DNA from: Rhodocyclaceae bacterium
Lineage (GTDB): Bacteria > Pseudomonadota > Gammaproteobacteria > Burkholderiales > Rhodocyclaceae
Assembly: GCA_028713915.1 (NCBI GenBank)
Contig: JAQTNK010000011.1
Span: 35,426 to 99,425 of the forward strand
Direction: 5' to 3'
Length of the DNA stretch: 64,000 nt
A program made the translations under genes and the position numbers. The notes under the pieces were generated by a model. That model was not told where the DNA came from, searched no databases, and saw only the letters and a program-made list of their open reading frames with translations. Numbering within the stretch: position 1 is the first letter of the stretch; each line of letters starts with the position of its first letter. This document shows, in pieces, positions 19,805-30,042 of this stretch.

Positions 19805-20470
19805 ATGAACGCAATTGCAAGCACGACAAGTCGCGGCCGCGGCGCCTGGCGGGTCTTCTGCACCGTGCTGTGCGTCGCGCTTGCCGGCGGCTGCCACCGC
19901 GCGCCGACGCCGGCAGCAGGCGTCGCCGCCGCGCCGCCCAACGCGTCCGCGAGGGACATCAACGTCGCGGGCGTGCACAACGCCAGCGACGCCGAGCTTT
20001 TCCGCGCCGCCGAAAGCGGCGATGCGAGCGCCGTCGCGCTGCAGATCGATCACGGCGCGAACGTGAATGCGCAGAACAACCTCGGACGAACGCCGTTGTT
20101 CGCGGCGGTGTTCTACGGCCGCGCGGACGCCGCCAGGGCCCTGCTCGGCAAAGGCGCGACGGTCGGCCTCGCCGACGCCGGCGGCCTCACGCCGCTGCAC
20201 GCCGCCGTGCTGGCCGGCAACGCCGATCTGGTGGCGATGCTGATCGCTGCCGGCGCCGACATCAACGCCCGCTCGGCCGCGGGCATGACGCCCCTGCACT
20301 TGGCGGCGGCGACGGGGCAGCCCGACTTGACGAAGTTGCTGCTCGCCGACGGCGCCGACAAGTCGATTCGCAACAATCAGGGCGAGACGGCGGCCAAGCT
20401 GGCGGAAACCAATCGGCACGCCATCACGCTGGCGACGCTGCAAGGGGCCAAGGCCCGCGCCGCGAAGTAG
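19805..20470 (+). CDS. Ankyrin-repeat lipoprotein
   Basis: Lipobox LAGGC; repeats such as GLTPLHAAVLAGNADLVAMLIAAGADINARSAAGMTPLHLAAATGQPDLTKLLLADGAD. Confidence 0.85.
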   Translation: MNAIASTTSRGRGAWRVFCTVLCVALAGGCHRAPTPAAGVAAAPPNASARDINVAGVHNASDAELFRAAESGDASAVALQIDHGANVNAQNNLGRTPLFAAVFYGRADAARALLGKGATVGLADAGGLTPLHAAVLAGNADLVAMLIAAGADINARSAAGMTPLHLAAATGQPDLTKLLLADGADKSIRNNQGETAAKLAETNRHAITLATLQGAKARAAK

Positions 20471-20640
20471 GCCGCGGCGCGCGCCGTGCGCCGGCGTCAT
20501 GGCGACGGCGCGGCCGGCGACAGCCATGTCATAATGGCCGCGCGGGCCAGCCTGGCCCGGCTGGGAGGCCCTAGAGCTGTGTATCTCGATGCCAACGCGA
20601 TCCTGCCGCTGCTGCGCTCCTGCCGGTACGGGCCGATGTT

Positions 20641-22500
20641 GTGGCGATGCCCTCGTCGAGCAAGCCGTCCGCGCCCGGCACGAGCGATGACTTTGTCATT
20701 GGCGGCGCGATGCTGAAAGCCCTGCGGACCAGCTTCGCCTGGCCGGCCTGGCCGGTGGCCGGGGCGGTCATCCTCGCCAACTTGTTCGTCGCCGCCCTGG
20801 TCGACGTCTCGCTGCGCACCAGCCACGAGCACTACCTCGAGCGGGCGGCGGTGACTTCCCGCAACACCAACCAGCTGGTCGCGGAGAGCATCGCCAGCGA
20901 AATCGACCGCATCGACATGGGCCTCGCCGTGGCGCGCGACGAATACGCCGAGCTGCGCGCCGCCGCCCGCTGGCGCGACCGCCGGGAGCCGATGGAATTC
21001 CTGCAGCGCCTGCAGGAAAGGCTGCCGATGACCGACAGCCTGCGCATCGCCGATGCCGGCGGCGCCGTCCGCTACAGCACCGGCAGCCTGCCGGCGGGGA
21101 CTTCGATCGCGGACCGCGCCTACTTCATCGCGCTGCGCGCCGATGCGGCCCGCGGCCTGGTCATCTCCGAGCCGGTGCTGAGCCGCATCAGCGGCCAGTG
21201 GGTGCTGATTTTCGCCCGCCGCATCAACCGCCCCGACGGCGCGTTCGACGGCGTCGTCTTCGCGCCGGTGAACATCGAATGGTTCAATCGCAAGTTCGCC
21301 CAGCTCGAAGTCGGGCCGCGCGGCGCCGTCGTCCTGCGCGGCGACGCAAGCCGCGATTTCGACCTGCTGGCGCGCTTTCCGCAGGCCGGCTTCGTCGGCC
21401 AGACCACGGTGTCGCCGCAGTTCCGCAACACCATCGCCGCCCGTCCGCGGGGCGGCACCTACGAAGCCAACGCCGGCGCCGACAACATCCGGCGCACCTT
21501 CTCCTACCAGCCGGTCGGCGGCTATCCGCTGATCACGCTGGTCGGCCTGAGCACCGAGGACACGCTCGCCGAATGGTGGCGCGAGGCCGCCAAGTACGCG
21601 TCGCTGGCGGCGACCTTCGCCTTCCTTACGCTGCTCGGCGGCAGGTTCGTGCTGCGCGCCTGGCAGGCGCGCACCCGCAGCTACGAAGAGATTCGCGTCC
21701 TCAACGCCGAACTGGCGCGCGACAACGTCGCCCGCCGCCAGGCGGAGGAGGAAGTCGGCCGGCTCAACGCCGGGCTCGAGCAGCGGGTGCGCGAGCGCAC
21801 CGCCGAACTGGAAGCCGCCAACAAGGAGCTCGAGAGTTTTTCCTATTCCGTCTCCCACGACCTGCGCGCACCGCTGCGCGCCATCGACGGCTTCGCGCTC
21901 ATCCTGACGGAAGAGTACGACAGCAAGCTTGACGAGGACGGCCGGCACTGCCTGGACCGGATTCGCAGCAATGCCGTGCGCATGGGCACGCTGATCGACG
22001 ACATGCTCGACTTCTCGCGCATGTCGCGGCGCGAGATGGCGGTGGCGCCCGTGGACATGGCCGCCCTGGCGCGGGAGGTCTTCGACGAGGTGCGCGGCGC
22101 GGCGCCGCAGCGCAAGATCGAACTGCGCCTGGGCGACTTGCCGCCGGCGCGCGGCGACCGCGCCATGCTCCGCCAGGTGCTGGTCAACCTGATCGCCAAT
22201 GCCGTCAAATTCACCGCCGAGCGCGCCGAGGCGGTGATCGAAGTGACGGGCGCCGCCGCCGGCAAGGAGATCGTCTACAACGTCAAGGACAACGGCGTCG
22301 GCTTCGACATGCGCTACGTGGACAAGCTCTTCGGCGTCTTCCAGCGGCTGCACTCTGCGGCGGATTTCCAGGGCACCGGCATCGGCCTGGCCATCGTCAA
22401 GCGCATCGTCGAGCGCCACGGCGGCCGGGCATGGGCCGAAGGCGCGATAGGCACCGGCGCGGCCCTGCACTTCACCCTGCCGAACGCCGGCGCGGCCTAG
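20641..22500 (+). CDS. Membrane sensor histidine kinase with periplasmic dCACHE/PDC-like sensor
   Basis: H-box FSYSVSHDLRAPLRAIDGF, N-box LVNLIANAVKFTA, G-box GTGIGLAIVKRIVERHGG; no receiver domain seen; exact start uncertain. Confidence 0.87.
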   Translation: MAMPSSSKPSAPGTSDDFVIGGAMLKALRTSFAWPAWPVAGAVILANLFVAALVDVSLRTSHEHYLERAAVTSRNTNQLVAESIASEIDRIDMGLAVARDEYAELRAAARWRDRREPMEFLQRLQERLPMTDSLRIADAGGAVRYSTGSLPAGTSIADRAYFIALRADAARGLVISEPVLSRISGQWVLIFARRINRPDGAFDGVVFAPVNIEWFNRKFAQLEVGPRGAVVLRGDASRDFDLLARFPQAGFVGQTTVSPQFRNTIAARPRGGTYEANAGADNIRRTFSYQPVGGYPLITLVGLSTEDTLAEWWREAAKYASLAATFAFLTLLGGRFVLRAWQARTRSYEEIRVLNAELARDNVARRQAEEEVGRLNAGLEQRVRERTAELEAANKELESFSYSVSHDLRAPLRAIDGFALILTEEYDSKLDEDGRHCLDRIRSNAVRMGTLIDDMLDFSRMSRREMAVAPVDMAALAREVFDEVRGAAPQRKIELRLGDLPPARGDRAMLRQVLVNLIANAVKFTAERAEAVIEVTGAAAGKEIVYNVKDNGVGFDMRYVDKLFGVFQRLHSAADFQGTGIGLAIVKRIVERHGGRAWAEGAIGTGAALHFTLPNAGAA

Positions 22501-24530
22501 CGCGCCAGCAATTCCAGGGGCAGGCGCACGGCGCCGCTGATCGCCAGCGCCGCCGCCACCGACAGCGCCACCGAGAACAGCGCTTCGCGCCGGCCCAGTG
22601 TTTTCAGCATGACGGCGAAAGTCGACAGGCAGGGCACGTAGAAGGTCAGGAACAGCAGGAACGTGGCGATCTGCACCGAGCTCATCAGCGGCACGATTTC
22701 CGTCGTGCCGAGCGCCTGGTAGATCATCAGCAGCGACAGTTCCTTCCTCAGCACGCCGAACAGGATGGGCACGCCGAGCACCACCGGCAGGCCGAGCCAC
22801 CAGACCGTGACGGGCGTCAGCAGCGTGTTGACCAGGCGGTCGGCGCCGACGTGGGAGAGCAGGGCGAGGACGATGCTGCCGGCGATCAGCAGCGGCGTGA
22901 CGATGGTGAGGATGTCGCTGGTGCGCTCCCAGGTCTTCGCCAGCACCGGGCGCAGCTGCGGGATCGCGTAGGGCGGAATCTCCGGGATCAGGCCAGGGCC
23001 GGCCTGGGCGTAGCGCCGCGCCAGGAGATTGCCCATCAGGGCGATGACGATCAGCGTCAGCATGAAGATGGCGAAGACGCCGAAGCCGCCGAGGTACTTG
23101 CCGCCGAGCGCCAGGATGATGGCGGAGCGCGCCGAGCAGGGCACGAAGGTGATGAGCACCGAGGCCAGCACGCGGTCGCGCCCGGCGGACGTGGCGGCCA
23201 CCGCGGACAGCGCCGGCACGTTGCAGCCCAGGCCGATGAGGAAGGGCACGGCGACGCCGCCGTGCAGCCCGATGTGGTGAAAGCCGCGATCGACGACGAA
23301 GGCGACGCGATGCATGATGCCCGACTCTTCGAGTGCCACCAGCAGCACCACCAGCGGAATCATGTAGGGCACGACGATGCCGACCAGCCCGACCATGGCG
23401 TCGGCGACGGCATGGCCGACGACGCCGGTGGTCGTGGTCGGCCGCCATTGCTGCACCCAGGCGCCGAGCCGCGCCGAAGTCAGGGCGTCGAGCCCGGCGG
23501 CGACTTCGAACACCACGTAGAGCACGAGGGCGAACACCGCCATGCTGCCGATCAGGCCCCAGCGCGGATGCAGGAACAGATCGTCGAGCCAGCGCTGCCA
23601 GCGGCGCGTGTCGTCGCGGCGCGCCAGCCGGGTGACGTTCTCATAGAGCAGCGCGGCGCGGTAATGGCGGTCGGCGTGCAGTTCCTCGGCGAGCGGGCGC
23701 GGCAGCTGCGCTTCCGCCGCGGCGCGCGCCGCCTTCAGTTCCGGCAGCCACTGCGGGAAATGGGCGCCGAGTTCCTCGAGGAAGTAGTCGTCGTTCTCGG
23801 CCAGCTGCATCGTCAGGAGCGGCCGCGGCACGCGGAAGGCCTCCTCGATCTCGGGCCGCGCCAGCACGGCCCGGAAGGCGGCGAGGCTGGCGACGATGTG
23901 GCGGCTGGGCGGCTGCGGCAGCGGGCAGGCGTTTTCGCGCGCGGCGGCGAGCGCCGCGGCGAACAGCGCGGTGAGGCCGACGCCCATGTGCGCCACCGTC
24001 GGCAGCACCGGCACGCCGAGCTGTTCCGCCAGCGTGCGCACGTTGATGTACAGCCCTTTTTCGCGCGCCTCGTCCATGCGGTTCAAGGCGATCACCAGCG
24101 GCCGGCCGAGCAGCGCCAGTTCGAGCGAGAGTTCGAGCTCGCGCTCGAGCGCCGTGGCGTCGACCACCTGGATCAGCACGTCGGGCGCGCGGAAAGCCGC
24201 CGCCGGCTGCTGCGACTCGTGGCCGGCAATTTCCGGCCAGCGGTCGCCCCACAGCAGGTACTTGAGGACGACGCGGTCGGGCTCCTGCAAGTGGTGGAAG
24301 GATTCGATCGACGGCAGGTCGACGAGCGAAATCTGGTCGAGACCGACTTCGACCAGGCATTCCTCGTAGGCCGGGCCGACGCCGGCGAGGCGCTCGTGGG
24401 CGACGGCCGTGCTCGAGGCCGCCTGGAAGATCGTGCTCTTGCCGATGCCGCGATGGCCGACCAGGGCGACGCGCGGACGGCGCGCGCCGCGCAGCAGCGG
24501 CTGCCGCAGGCTGACATATGCCGTGGTCAT
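22497..24530 (-). CDS. FeoB-like ferrous iron transporter homologue (divergent)
   Basis: P-loop GHRGIGKST, NRMD, gate-like GLGCNVPAL and FVPCSAR motifs, multiple TMs; G3 motif is DLPS rather than DLPG. Confidence 0.8.
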   Translation of the reverse strand: MTTAYVSLRQPLLRGARRPRVALVGHRGIGKSTIFQAASSTAVAHERLAGVGPAYEECLVEVGLDQISLVDLPSIESFHHLQEPDRVVLKYLLWGDRWPEIAGHESQQPAAAFRAPDVLIQVVDATALERELELSLELALLGRPLVIALNRMDEAREKGLYINVRTLAEQLGVPVLPTVAHMGVGLTALFAAALAAARENACPLPQPPSRHIVASLAAFRAVLARPEIEEAFRVPRPLLTMQLAENDDYFLEELGAHFPQWLPELKAARAAAEAQLPRPLAEELHADRHYRAALLYENVTRLARRDDTRRWQRWLDDLFLHPRWGLIGSMAVFALVLYVVFEVAAGLDALTSARLGAWVQQWRPTTTTGVVGHAVADAMVGLVGIVVPYMIPLVVLLVALEESGIMHRVAFVVDRGFHHIGLHGGVAVPFLIGLGCNVPALSAVAATSAGRDRVLASVLITFVPCSARSAIILALGGKYLGGFGVFAIFMLTLIVIALMGNLLARRYAQAGPGLIPEIPPYAIPQLRPVLAKTWERTSDILTIVTPLLIAGSIVLALLSHVGADRLVNTLLTPVTVWWLGLPVVLGVPILFGVLRKELSLLMIYQALGTTEIVPLMSSVQIATFLLFLTFYVPCLSTFAVMLKTLGRREALFSVALSVAAALAISGAVRLPLELLAR

Positions 24531-24570
24531 TATATGCGCCGCCTCCCGCCCGCAGCCCCGCAGGCGGCGC

Positions 24571-25221
24571 TCACGGCATCAGTGCCGCGAAGCTGGCGAT
24601 GGCGGCGTAGTCGCCGACATCCTTCGGCGGCTTTTGCGTGTCGGGCTGGAGCACGGCGACGAGATGGCGGATGCCGTAGGCGCGCGCCGAATCGAGCACC
24701 GGCAGGCTGTCGTCGACCAGCAGGCTGCGCCCGGCGTCGAACGGAAACACCGTCTGCAGGCGGCGCCAGAACTCGGGGTCTTCCTTCTCGACGCCGAGTT
24801 CGTGCGAGGTGACGAGGAAGTCGAAATAGTCCTGCAGGCCGGTGCGCGCCATCTTCAGCGTCAGGCTCTTGTGGTGGGCGTTGGTGACCAGGGCGACACG
24901 CTTGCCGGCGCCGCGCGCGGCGGCGAGAAAGGCCGTCACGTGCGGATGCACGGCGATCAGGTGGGCGACTTCCTCCTTGAGCTGCATGATGTCGAGTTCG
25001 AGTTCGGTCTCCCAGAAATCGACCGAATACCACTCCAGCGTGCCGGCCCGCGCGTGGTAGCGCGCCATGAGTTCCTCGCGCGCGGCGTCGCGCGTGACGC
25101 CCTTGATTTCCGCGTAGCGCAGCGGTACATGCACTTGCCAGAAATGGTTGTCGAAGTTGAGGTCGAGCAGGGTGCCGTCCATGTCGAGCAGGACGGTGTC
25201 GATGGCGTTCCAGGAAATCAT
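24571..25221 (-). CDS. HAD-superfamily hydrolase, GMP/IMP nucleotidase-like (YrfG)
   Basis: VLLDMDGTLLDLNFDN, VALVTNAHHKSL, LLVDDSLPVLDSA. Confidence 0.8.
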   Translation of the reverse strand: MISWNAIDTVLLDMDGTLLDLNFDNHFWQVHVPLRYAEIKGVTRDAAREELMARYHARAGTLEWYSVDFWETELELDIMQLKEEVAHLIAVHPHVTAFLAAARGAGKRVALVTNAHHKSLTLKMARTGLQDYFDFLVTSHELGVEKEDPEFWRRLQTVFPFDAGRSLLVDDSLPVLDSARAYGIRHLVAVLQPDTQKPPKDVGDYAAIASFAALMP

Positions 25222-25655
25222 GGGCGTATGTAGATCCAGCCTTGCTGTTGACGCTGCATCAGGCGCACGATGCCGGCCTTGGCGTATTCGAGGCCCTTGA
25301 CCATGTCGTCGGGCGTCAGCTTCTGCGCCGCCATGGTGTTGCCGCAGGCGACGAAATGCACGCCGTCGGCCATGGCGTCCTCGACGCGATTGGCGACCGG
25401 CGTGTCCTCCTTGAGCATGCCGATGCCGGGGCCGAAGGCGACGATCTCGATGTCGACGTTGGCCTTGCCGAGATCGGCCTGCACGTTGTGCGCGTTGCTC
25501 AACGCCAGGTTCCATTTCTTTGCGTCGTCGTCGCTGACCTGCAGCACCAGGCGCGTCTTCTGCACCGCCGCGGCCGGTTCGGCGGCATGGACCGCCGGCA
25601 GGTGCACGAGGCAGGCGGCGGCAAGCAGGGCCAGGAAGCGCAGCGGTGTCTTCAT
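25218..25655 (-). CDS. Exported DsrE-family protein
   Basis: Signal peptide; KTRLVLQVSDDDAKKWNLALSNAHNVQADLGKANVDIEIVAFGPGIGML...GVHFVACGNTM; 4-bp overlap with HAD gene. Confidence 0.8.
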   Translation of the reverse strand: MKTPLRFLALLAAACLVHLPAVHAAEPAAAVQKTRLVLQVSDDDAKKWNLALSNAHNVQADLGKANVDIEIVAFGPGIGMLKEDTPVANRVEDAMADGVHFVACGNTMAAQKLTPDDMVKGLEYAKAGIVRLMQRQQQGWIYIRP

Positions 25656-25683
25656 GTCGTTCTCCTTGGTGGCAGGTGCGAGC

Positions 25684-26469
25684 TTAGCGCCCTTCGAACT
25701 GCGGGGCGCGTTTTTCGAGGAAGGCGGCGAGACCTTCGCGGTAGTCGGCGCTGTCGAGGAAGGCGAAGGAAGCGCGCTTCTCGTCGGCCGTCAGCGGCCG
25801 GCCTTCGAGCAGGCGCGCGATCCACTGCTTGTGCCAGCGCGCCACCAGCGGCGCGCCGGCGACGATGCGGGCGACGCTGTCGCGCGTCTCGCCTTCGACG
25901 TCGGCATCGGCGACGACGCGCGTGACGAGCCCTTTGGCGCAGGCCTCGGCGGCATCGAGCAGCCGCCCTTCGAGCAGGATCTCCTTGACCACCGCCGGCC
26001 CGGCCAGGCGCAAAAGGCCGGCCATTTCGCCCGGATACATCGAGAAGCCGAGCCGGGATATCGGTGCGCCGAAGCGCGCCGTGCTGCCGGCGATGCGCAA
26101 GTCGCAGGCGGCGGCGATTTCCAGTCCGCCGCCGACGCAAGGCCCGAGAATCTGCGCCACCGTCGGCACCGGGCAGCGTTCGACCGCCGCCAGCGCGGCG
26201 CCGACGGCTTCGTGGTAGGCGAGCGCGCGCTCGACGGTGTCGCGCGCCGTGCGGAACTCTTCGAGGTCGCCGCCGGCGGCGAAGACGCCGCCGTGGCCGC
26301 GCACGATCACGCAGCGCAGCTGCGCATCGGCGGCGATGTCGGCAAACACCGCCGCCAGGCGCCGCCACATCGCGGCATTGACGGCGTTGAGCTTGTCGGG
26401 ATTGAAAAGCGTGACGGCGGCGATGCGCGGATCGTCGCCGTTGCGTTCGAGCAGGATATCGGCGTTCAT
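25684..26469 (-). CDS. Enoyl-CoA hydratase/isomerase family protein
   Basis: Crotonase motifs: GGVFAAGGDLEEF, AQILGPCVGGGLEIAAACDLRIA. Confidence 0.87.
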   Translation of the reverse strand: MNADILLERNGDDPRIAAVTLFNPDKLNAVNAAMWRRLAAVFADIAADAQLRCVIVRGHGGVFAAGGDLEEFRTARDTVERALAYHEAVGAALAAVERCPVPTVAQILGPCVGGGLEIAAACDLRIAGSTARFGAPISRLGFSMYPGEMAGLLRLAGPAVVKEILLEGRLLDAAEACAKGLVTRVVADADVEGETRDSVARIVAGAPLVARWHKQWIARLLEGRPLTADEKRASFAFLDSADYREGLAAFLEKRAPQFEGR

Positions 26470-26523
26470 CAGGCGGATTCTACATGCGCCTCCACAACCG
26501 ATCGGCGCCTGGCGCGCCCGGCG

Positions 26524-26997
26524 TCACTGCACGGTGAAGCGGATCTCGGTCTCGCCCTGGCGATCGCGGTCGTCGCTGACGCGCAGGACGATGCGGTGAT
26601 TGCCGGCGGGAATGTTGGCGCTGTCCACGCTGATGCCCTCGGGCCCGACCTTGGCGCGGCCGGCCAGCCGCTCGGTGATGTCGACTTTCAGGAAGCCGTA
26701 GAGGGCGCGAAAGCTCTCCGGCTTGATGGTCGCGCCGTCCTGCGCCTTGAAGACGATGCGGATCGGGAAAGGTGCCTTGAGCGGCTCGGCCAGCGAAGCC
26801 GGCGATACCATGCTGATGTCCGGCGCGCCCGGCGCGAACGCCCGCGTCGTGAATTCGTCCGCCGCCGGATGCTGCTGCGCCCAGGCGGCGTCCTGCCGAG
26901 CTTCGTCGGGCGTCACCAGCCACGTCGGCTGCGCCAGCGCAGCGGCCGCACAGGCGATGGCGGCGAGCGCCAGCCACTTGGACGTTGTCGATTTCAT
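26524..26997 (-). CDS. Exported hypothetical protein, Ig-like/beta-rich
   Basis: Signal peptide MKSTTSKWLALAAIACAAAALA; 157 aa; 60 bp downstream of the CHAT-TPR gene on the same strand. Confidence 0.6.
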   Translation of the reverse strand: MKSTTSKWLALAAIACAAAALAQPTWLVTPDEARQDAAWAQQHPAADEFTTRAFAPGAPDISMVSPASLAEPLKAPFPIRIVFKAQDGATIKPESFRALYGFLKVDITERLAGRAKVGPEGISVDSANIPAGNHRIVLRVSDDRDRQGETEIRFTVQ

Positions 26998-27057
26998 GCT
27001 GCCTCCCGGCGCTGGTCGTGTGGCGGAATTGAACCCGATCGGCAGCGGCCTGGCAAG

Positions 27058-30042
27058 TCAGTCGCCGACATAGACGAAGGGCGCCCAGAAGTAGGGATGG
27101 CTGCGCGAGATCTTCTGCGCGCCGTCGCCGAGCGTGCCGCCGCGGATCAGGCTGCGGGCGTCTGCGAGCGCGGCGAGATTTTCCGCGCCGCCATGCAGGC
27201 GGCGGAACATCTCGGTCACGAGCTCCTGCGTCGAGCGGCTTTCGACGCTCCAGTGGCTGACCAGCAGGCCTTGCGCGCCGGCGTACATGAAGGCGCGGGT
27301 GAGGCCGGCGAAGCCTTCGCCGTCCTTGGCGGCGGCGCCCTCGCCGGCGGTATTGCAAGCGGAGAGCACCACCAGCTGGGCATTCAGGTCCATGCTGGCG
27401 ATGACCTCGCCCATCGTCAGCAGGCCGTCCTCGCCCTGCAGGTCGCCACCGAGGGAGAGCACCAGCGCCGGCTGGCCGTGCTCGGACGCGGCGGCGACGG
27501 GCGGCTCGTCGTCGCCAAGTTCCGGCAGCGCCGCGTCCGCCGGTGCCGCGGCGACGGCGATGTTGCGCGCGCCGCCGGCAGCGCCGTCGCGTTCCATGGC
27601 CGCCAGGGCGTCATGGACCTGCACGAACTCGCCGCCGAGCAGGCCGTGGGTGGCGAAATGCAGGTAGCGCGTGGTGCGCAAGTCGAGCGTCTTGGCGGTG
27701 TGTTCCTGCGCGCGTTCGCGCAGGAAGACGTCGCTGCGGCCGCCGAGGATGGTGGCGATGGCGCGCGCCTCGTCGGCCGTCTCGGGCAGGCGCGGAATGC
27801 TGAGGCTCGCCTCGTGGCGCACGCTGCGCGCCAGCACGGCGAGCGCCGCAGCGGCGGCCGGGGCGCGGCTGGCCTTCTCGAACAGCGGGTCGGCGAAAGA
27901 CACCAGCTCCTTGTCGTAGCGCACGGCCGGCTTGCGGTAGAGGCGCACCGAGGCCAGCGCCGACAGGCTCGGCAGATAGGCGAAGCGGTAATGCTCGCCG
28001 AGGTAAGGCAAGGTCGCGTATTCGGCCAGCGCCGGCCCGTTGCGCTGCGCGCGCGCGGCGGCAAAGGCGCGCTGCTCCGGCTCGCCGTAGCGCGTCACCA
28101 ACATTTCCAGCGGCAGCGTGTGCAGCGGCCCGTCGCCGATCACCAGCAGGCGCTGGCCGTCCTTGACGTACGGCAGCACCGGCTCGAACAAGGCGCCATA
28201 GAGCCGGTGCAAGTTGGCCGGATCGAGCCGGGCGAGATTGTCGAACGATGCCGCCGCGGCTTCTTCGGGTTGGCGCGCCGCGGCGATCCAGGCGGCGATG
28301 TCCTCGCGTGCGACCGGCGTCTGCAGCATGTGGAAGTCGTTCTTGGCGACGACGAAAATCAGCGCCGACTTCGGCAGCAGGAAATAGCTGAGCAGGGTTT
28401 CATCCGGCTTGAGCAATTGCTTTTGCAGCATGTCCACCGTCACCGGCCGCGGCTGCGTCAGCTCCATGTAGCGTGGATATTTTTCCCACAGCGCCGCCTC
28501 GGTGCGGGCGAGATCGCGCGCCGCCGTTTCGGTGTCGGCGGCGATGCTGGCGCGGTGGGCGTCGATGCGCGCCTGCACCAGCGGATCGGCCGGAGCGGCG
28601 GCGGTGGGCGGCGCGTCGTCGCCGGCCGCGGGCGCTTCCTTGCCGGCGAGGACGCGCGCCTGGCGCAGTTCGGCCAAGCGCGTCTTCTGCGCCAACTGGC
28701 GCGCGTGCAAGTCGTTGAACGCGGGATCAGCGGCGAGCTTGCCGGTGTCGGCCCGGCGCAGCAGTTCGGTAAACAGCCGGCTCTGCGTGCGCGACACCAC
28801 GGCCAGCGCCTCGCGGTCGTAGCCGGCCTGCGGCTGCGACCGGTGCAGTTGCGTGAGAAGCTGCAGCGCCTCGTAGTAGAAGGCGGCGAACTGGGCGACG
28901 AAATTCTCGCGCGTCGCTTCGTCGATGCCCTGCGTCTGCGCGAACAGGCGATCGACGGCATCGAGCGCGTTGCGGTAATGGGCGAGCGCCGCGACGGGTT
29001 GCTGTTGCGCGACGAGAAAGCGTCCCAGCAGCCGTTCGAAATTGGCCGTCGGCTCGAGCGCATCGGCGGCATGCGCGCTGTCTACGGCCCGTTGCAGCAG
29101 GGCGCCGGCCTCGTCGCCGCGGCCGCGCTGGGCCAGGGCGAGGCCGAGGAACATCGCCGCCTGGCCGGTGTCCTTGTGCGCCTTGCCAAGCTTGCGCTCG
29201 CCGATGGAAAGGGCGCGGCGCAAGGCGCTTTCAGCGGCGTCGAGACGGTGCAGGTGCAGCGCGGCGGTGCCGAGCACCGTCAGGCTCTGGACGAGATCCG
29301 GATTGTCGTCGCCGCCGCGCGCGGCTTGCGCAGCGACGGCGCGCTGCGCATGCGCGGCCGCGGCCTCGTTCTTGCCCTGCTGGAGGAAGAGGCGCGCCAG
29401 CTGGTAATCGGTCTTTTCGCGGTAGCGCGCAATCCACGCTTCCTCGCTGCGGCCGTCGCGGCTGTCTGCCGCCACGGCCGGAACGGCTTCGGCGCCGTGC
29501 AGCAGCGTCTCGGCCTCGGCATAGCGGCCGAGCTGGCGTTCGACGTTCGCCAGCGCGTTGTAGGCCTGGATCGCATCCTTGTCCCGCGGCGCCGCGGCGA
29601 GTTGGCGCTCGAGGGCATCGCGCAGCACGACCTCGGCGTCCTGAAAGCGCGACTGCGCCGTCAGCAGGTTGCCGAGATTGAGCAGGACGCGGATCGCCTG
29701 GAACGAGTCGCGGCCGTTGCCGCGCTCGACCAGGACCAGCGACTTGCGCAGGATGACTTCGGCATCGGCGAACTTGCCGCGCTGGCGCAGCACGCTGCCG
29801 AGGTTGCGGTAGGCGTTGCCGAGCATCTTCGGCGGGCCGCCGTTTTCCGCCAGGGCGACGCGCGCTCGCGCCAGGTCTTCGGCCAGCGCCAGGTCGCCGT
29901 CGCGCTCGGCCGCGGCAAAGCGGTCGCCCAAGTCGCGAAACTCGGCGCCATTGCCGCGCCGCCCGCCCTGGGCGGCGGCGCCGGCGGCCAGAACAGCCAG
30001 CAGCACGGCCGCGCCCAGGCGCAGCCTATGTCCGCGGTTCAT
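27058..30042 (-). CDS. Exported TPR + CHAT domain (caspase-like) protein
   Basis: Signal peptide MNRGHRLRLGAAVLLAVLAAGAAA; N-terminal TPRs (GNAYRNLGSVLRQRGKFADAEVILRKSL...); C-terminal CHAT with His in HFATHGLL (codon 27646-27648) and Cys in LSACNTAGEG (codon 27355-27357). Start trimmed from ORF start 30096. Confidence 0.9.
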   Translation of the reverse strand: MNRGHRLRLGAAVLLAVLAAGAAAQGGRRGNGAEFRDLGDRFAAAERDGDLALAEDLARARVALAENGGPPKMLGNAYRNLGSVLRQRGKFADAEVILRKSLVLVERGNGRDSFQAIRVLLNLGNLLTAQSRFQDAEVVLRDALERQLAAAPRDKDAIQAYNALANVERQLGRYAEAETLLHGAEAVPAVAADSRDGRSEEAWIARYREKTDYQLARLFLQQGKNEAAAAHAQRAVAAQAARGGDDNPDLVQSLTVLGTAALHLHRLDAAESALRRALSIGERKLGKAHKDTGQAAMFLGLALAQRGRGDEAGALLQRAVDSAHAADALEPTANFERLLGRFLVAQQQPVAALAHYRNALDAVDRLFAQTQGIDEATRENFVAQFAAFYYEALQLLTQLHRSQPQAGYDREALAVVSRTQSRLFTELLRRADTGKLAADPAFNDLHARQLAQKTRLAELRQARVLAGKEAPAAGDDAPPTAAAPADPLVQARIDAHRASIAADTETAARDLARTEAALWEKYPRYMELTQPRPVTVDMLQKQLLKPDETLLSYFLLPKSALIFVVAKNDFHMLQTPVAREDIAAWIAAARQPEEAAAASFDNLARLDPANLHRLYGALFEPVLPYVKDGQRLLVIGDGPLHTLPLEMLVTRYGEPEQRAFAAARAQRNGPALAEYATLPYLGEHYRFAYLPSLSALASVRLYRKPAVRYDKELVSFADPLFEKASRAPAAAAALAVLARSVRHEASLSIPRLPETADEARAIATILGGRSDVFLRERAQEHTAKTLDLRTTRYLHFATHGLLGGEFVQVHDALAAMERDGAAGGARNIAVAAAPADAALPELGDDEPPVAAASEHGQPALVLSLGGDLQGEDGLLTMGEVIASMDLNAQLVVLSACNTAGEGAAAKDGEGFAGLTRAFMYAGAQGLLVSHWSVESRSTQELVTEMFRRLHGGAENLAALADARSLIRGGTLGDGAQKISRSHPYFWAPFVYVGD

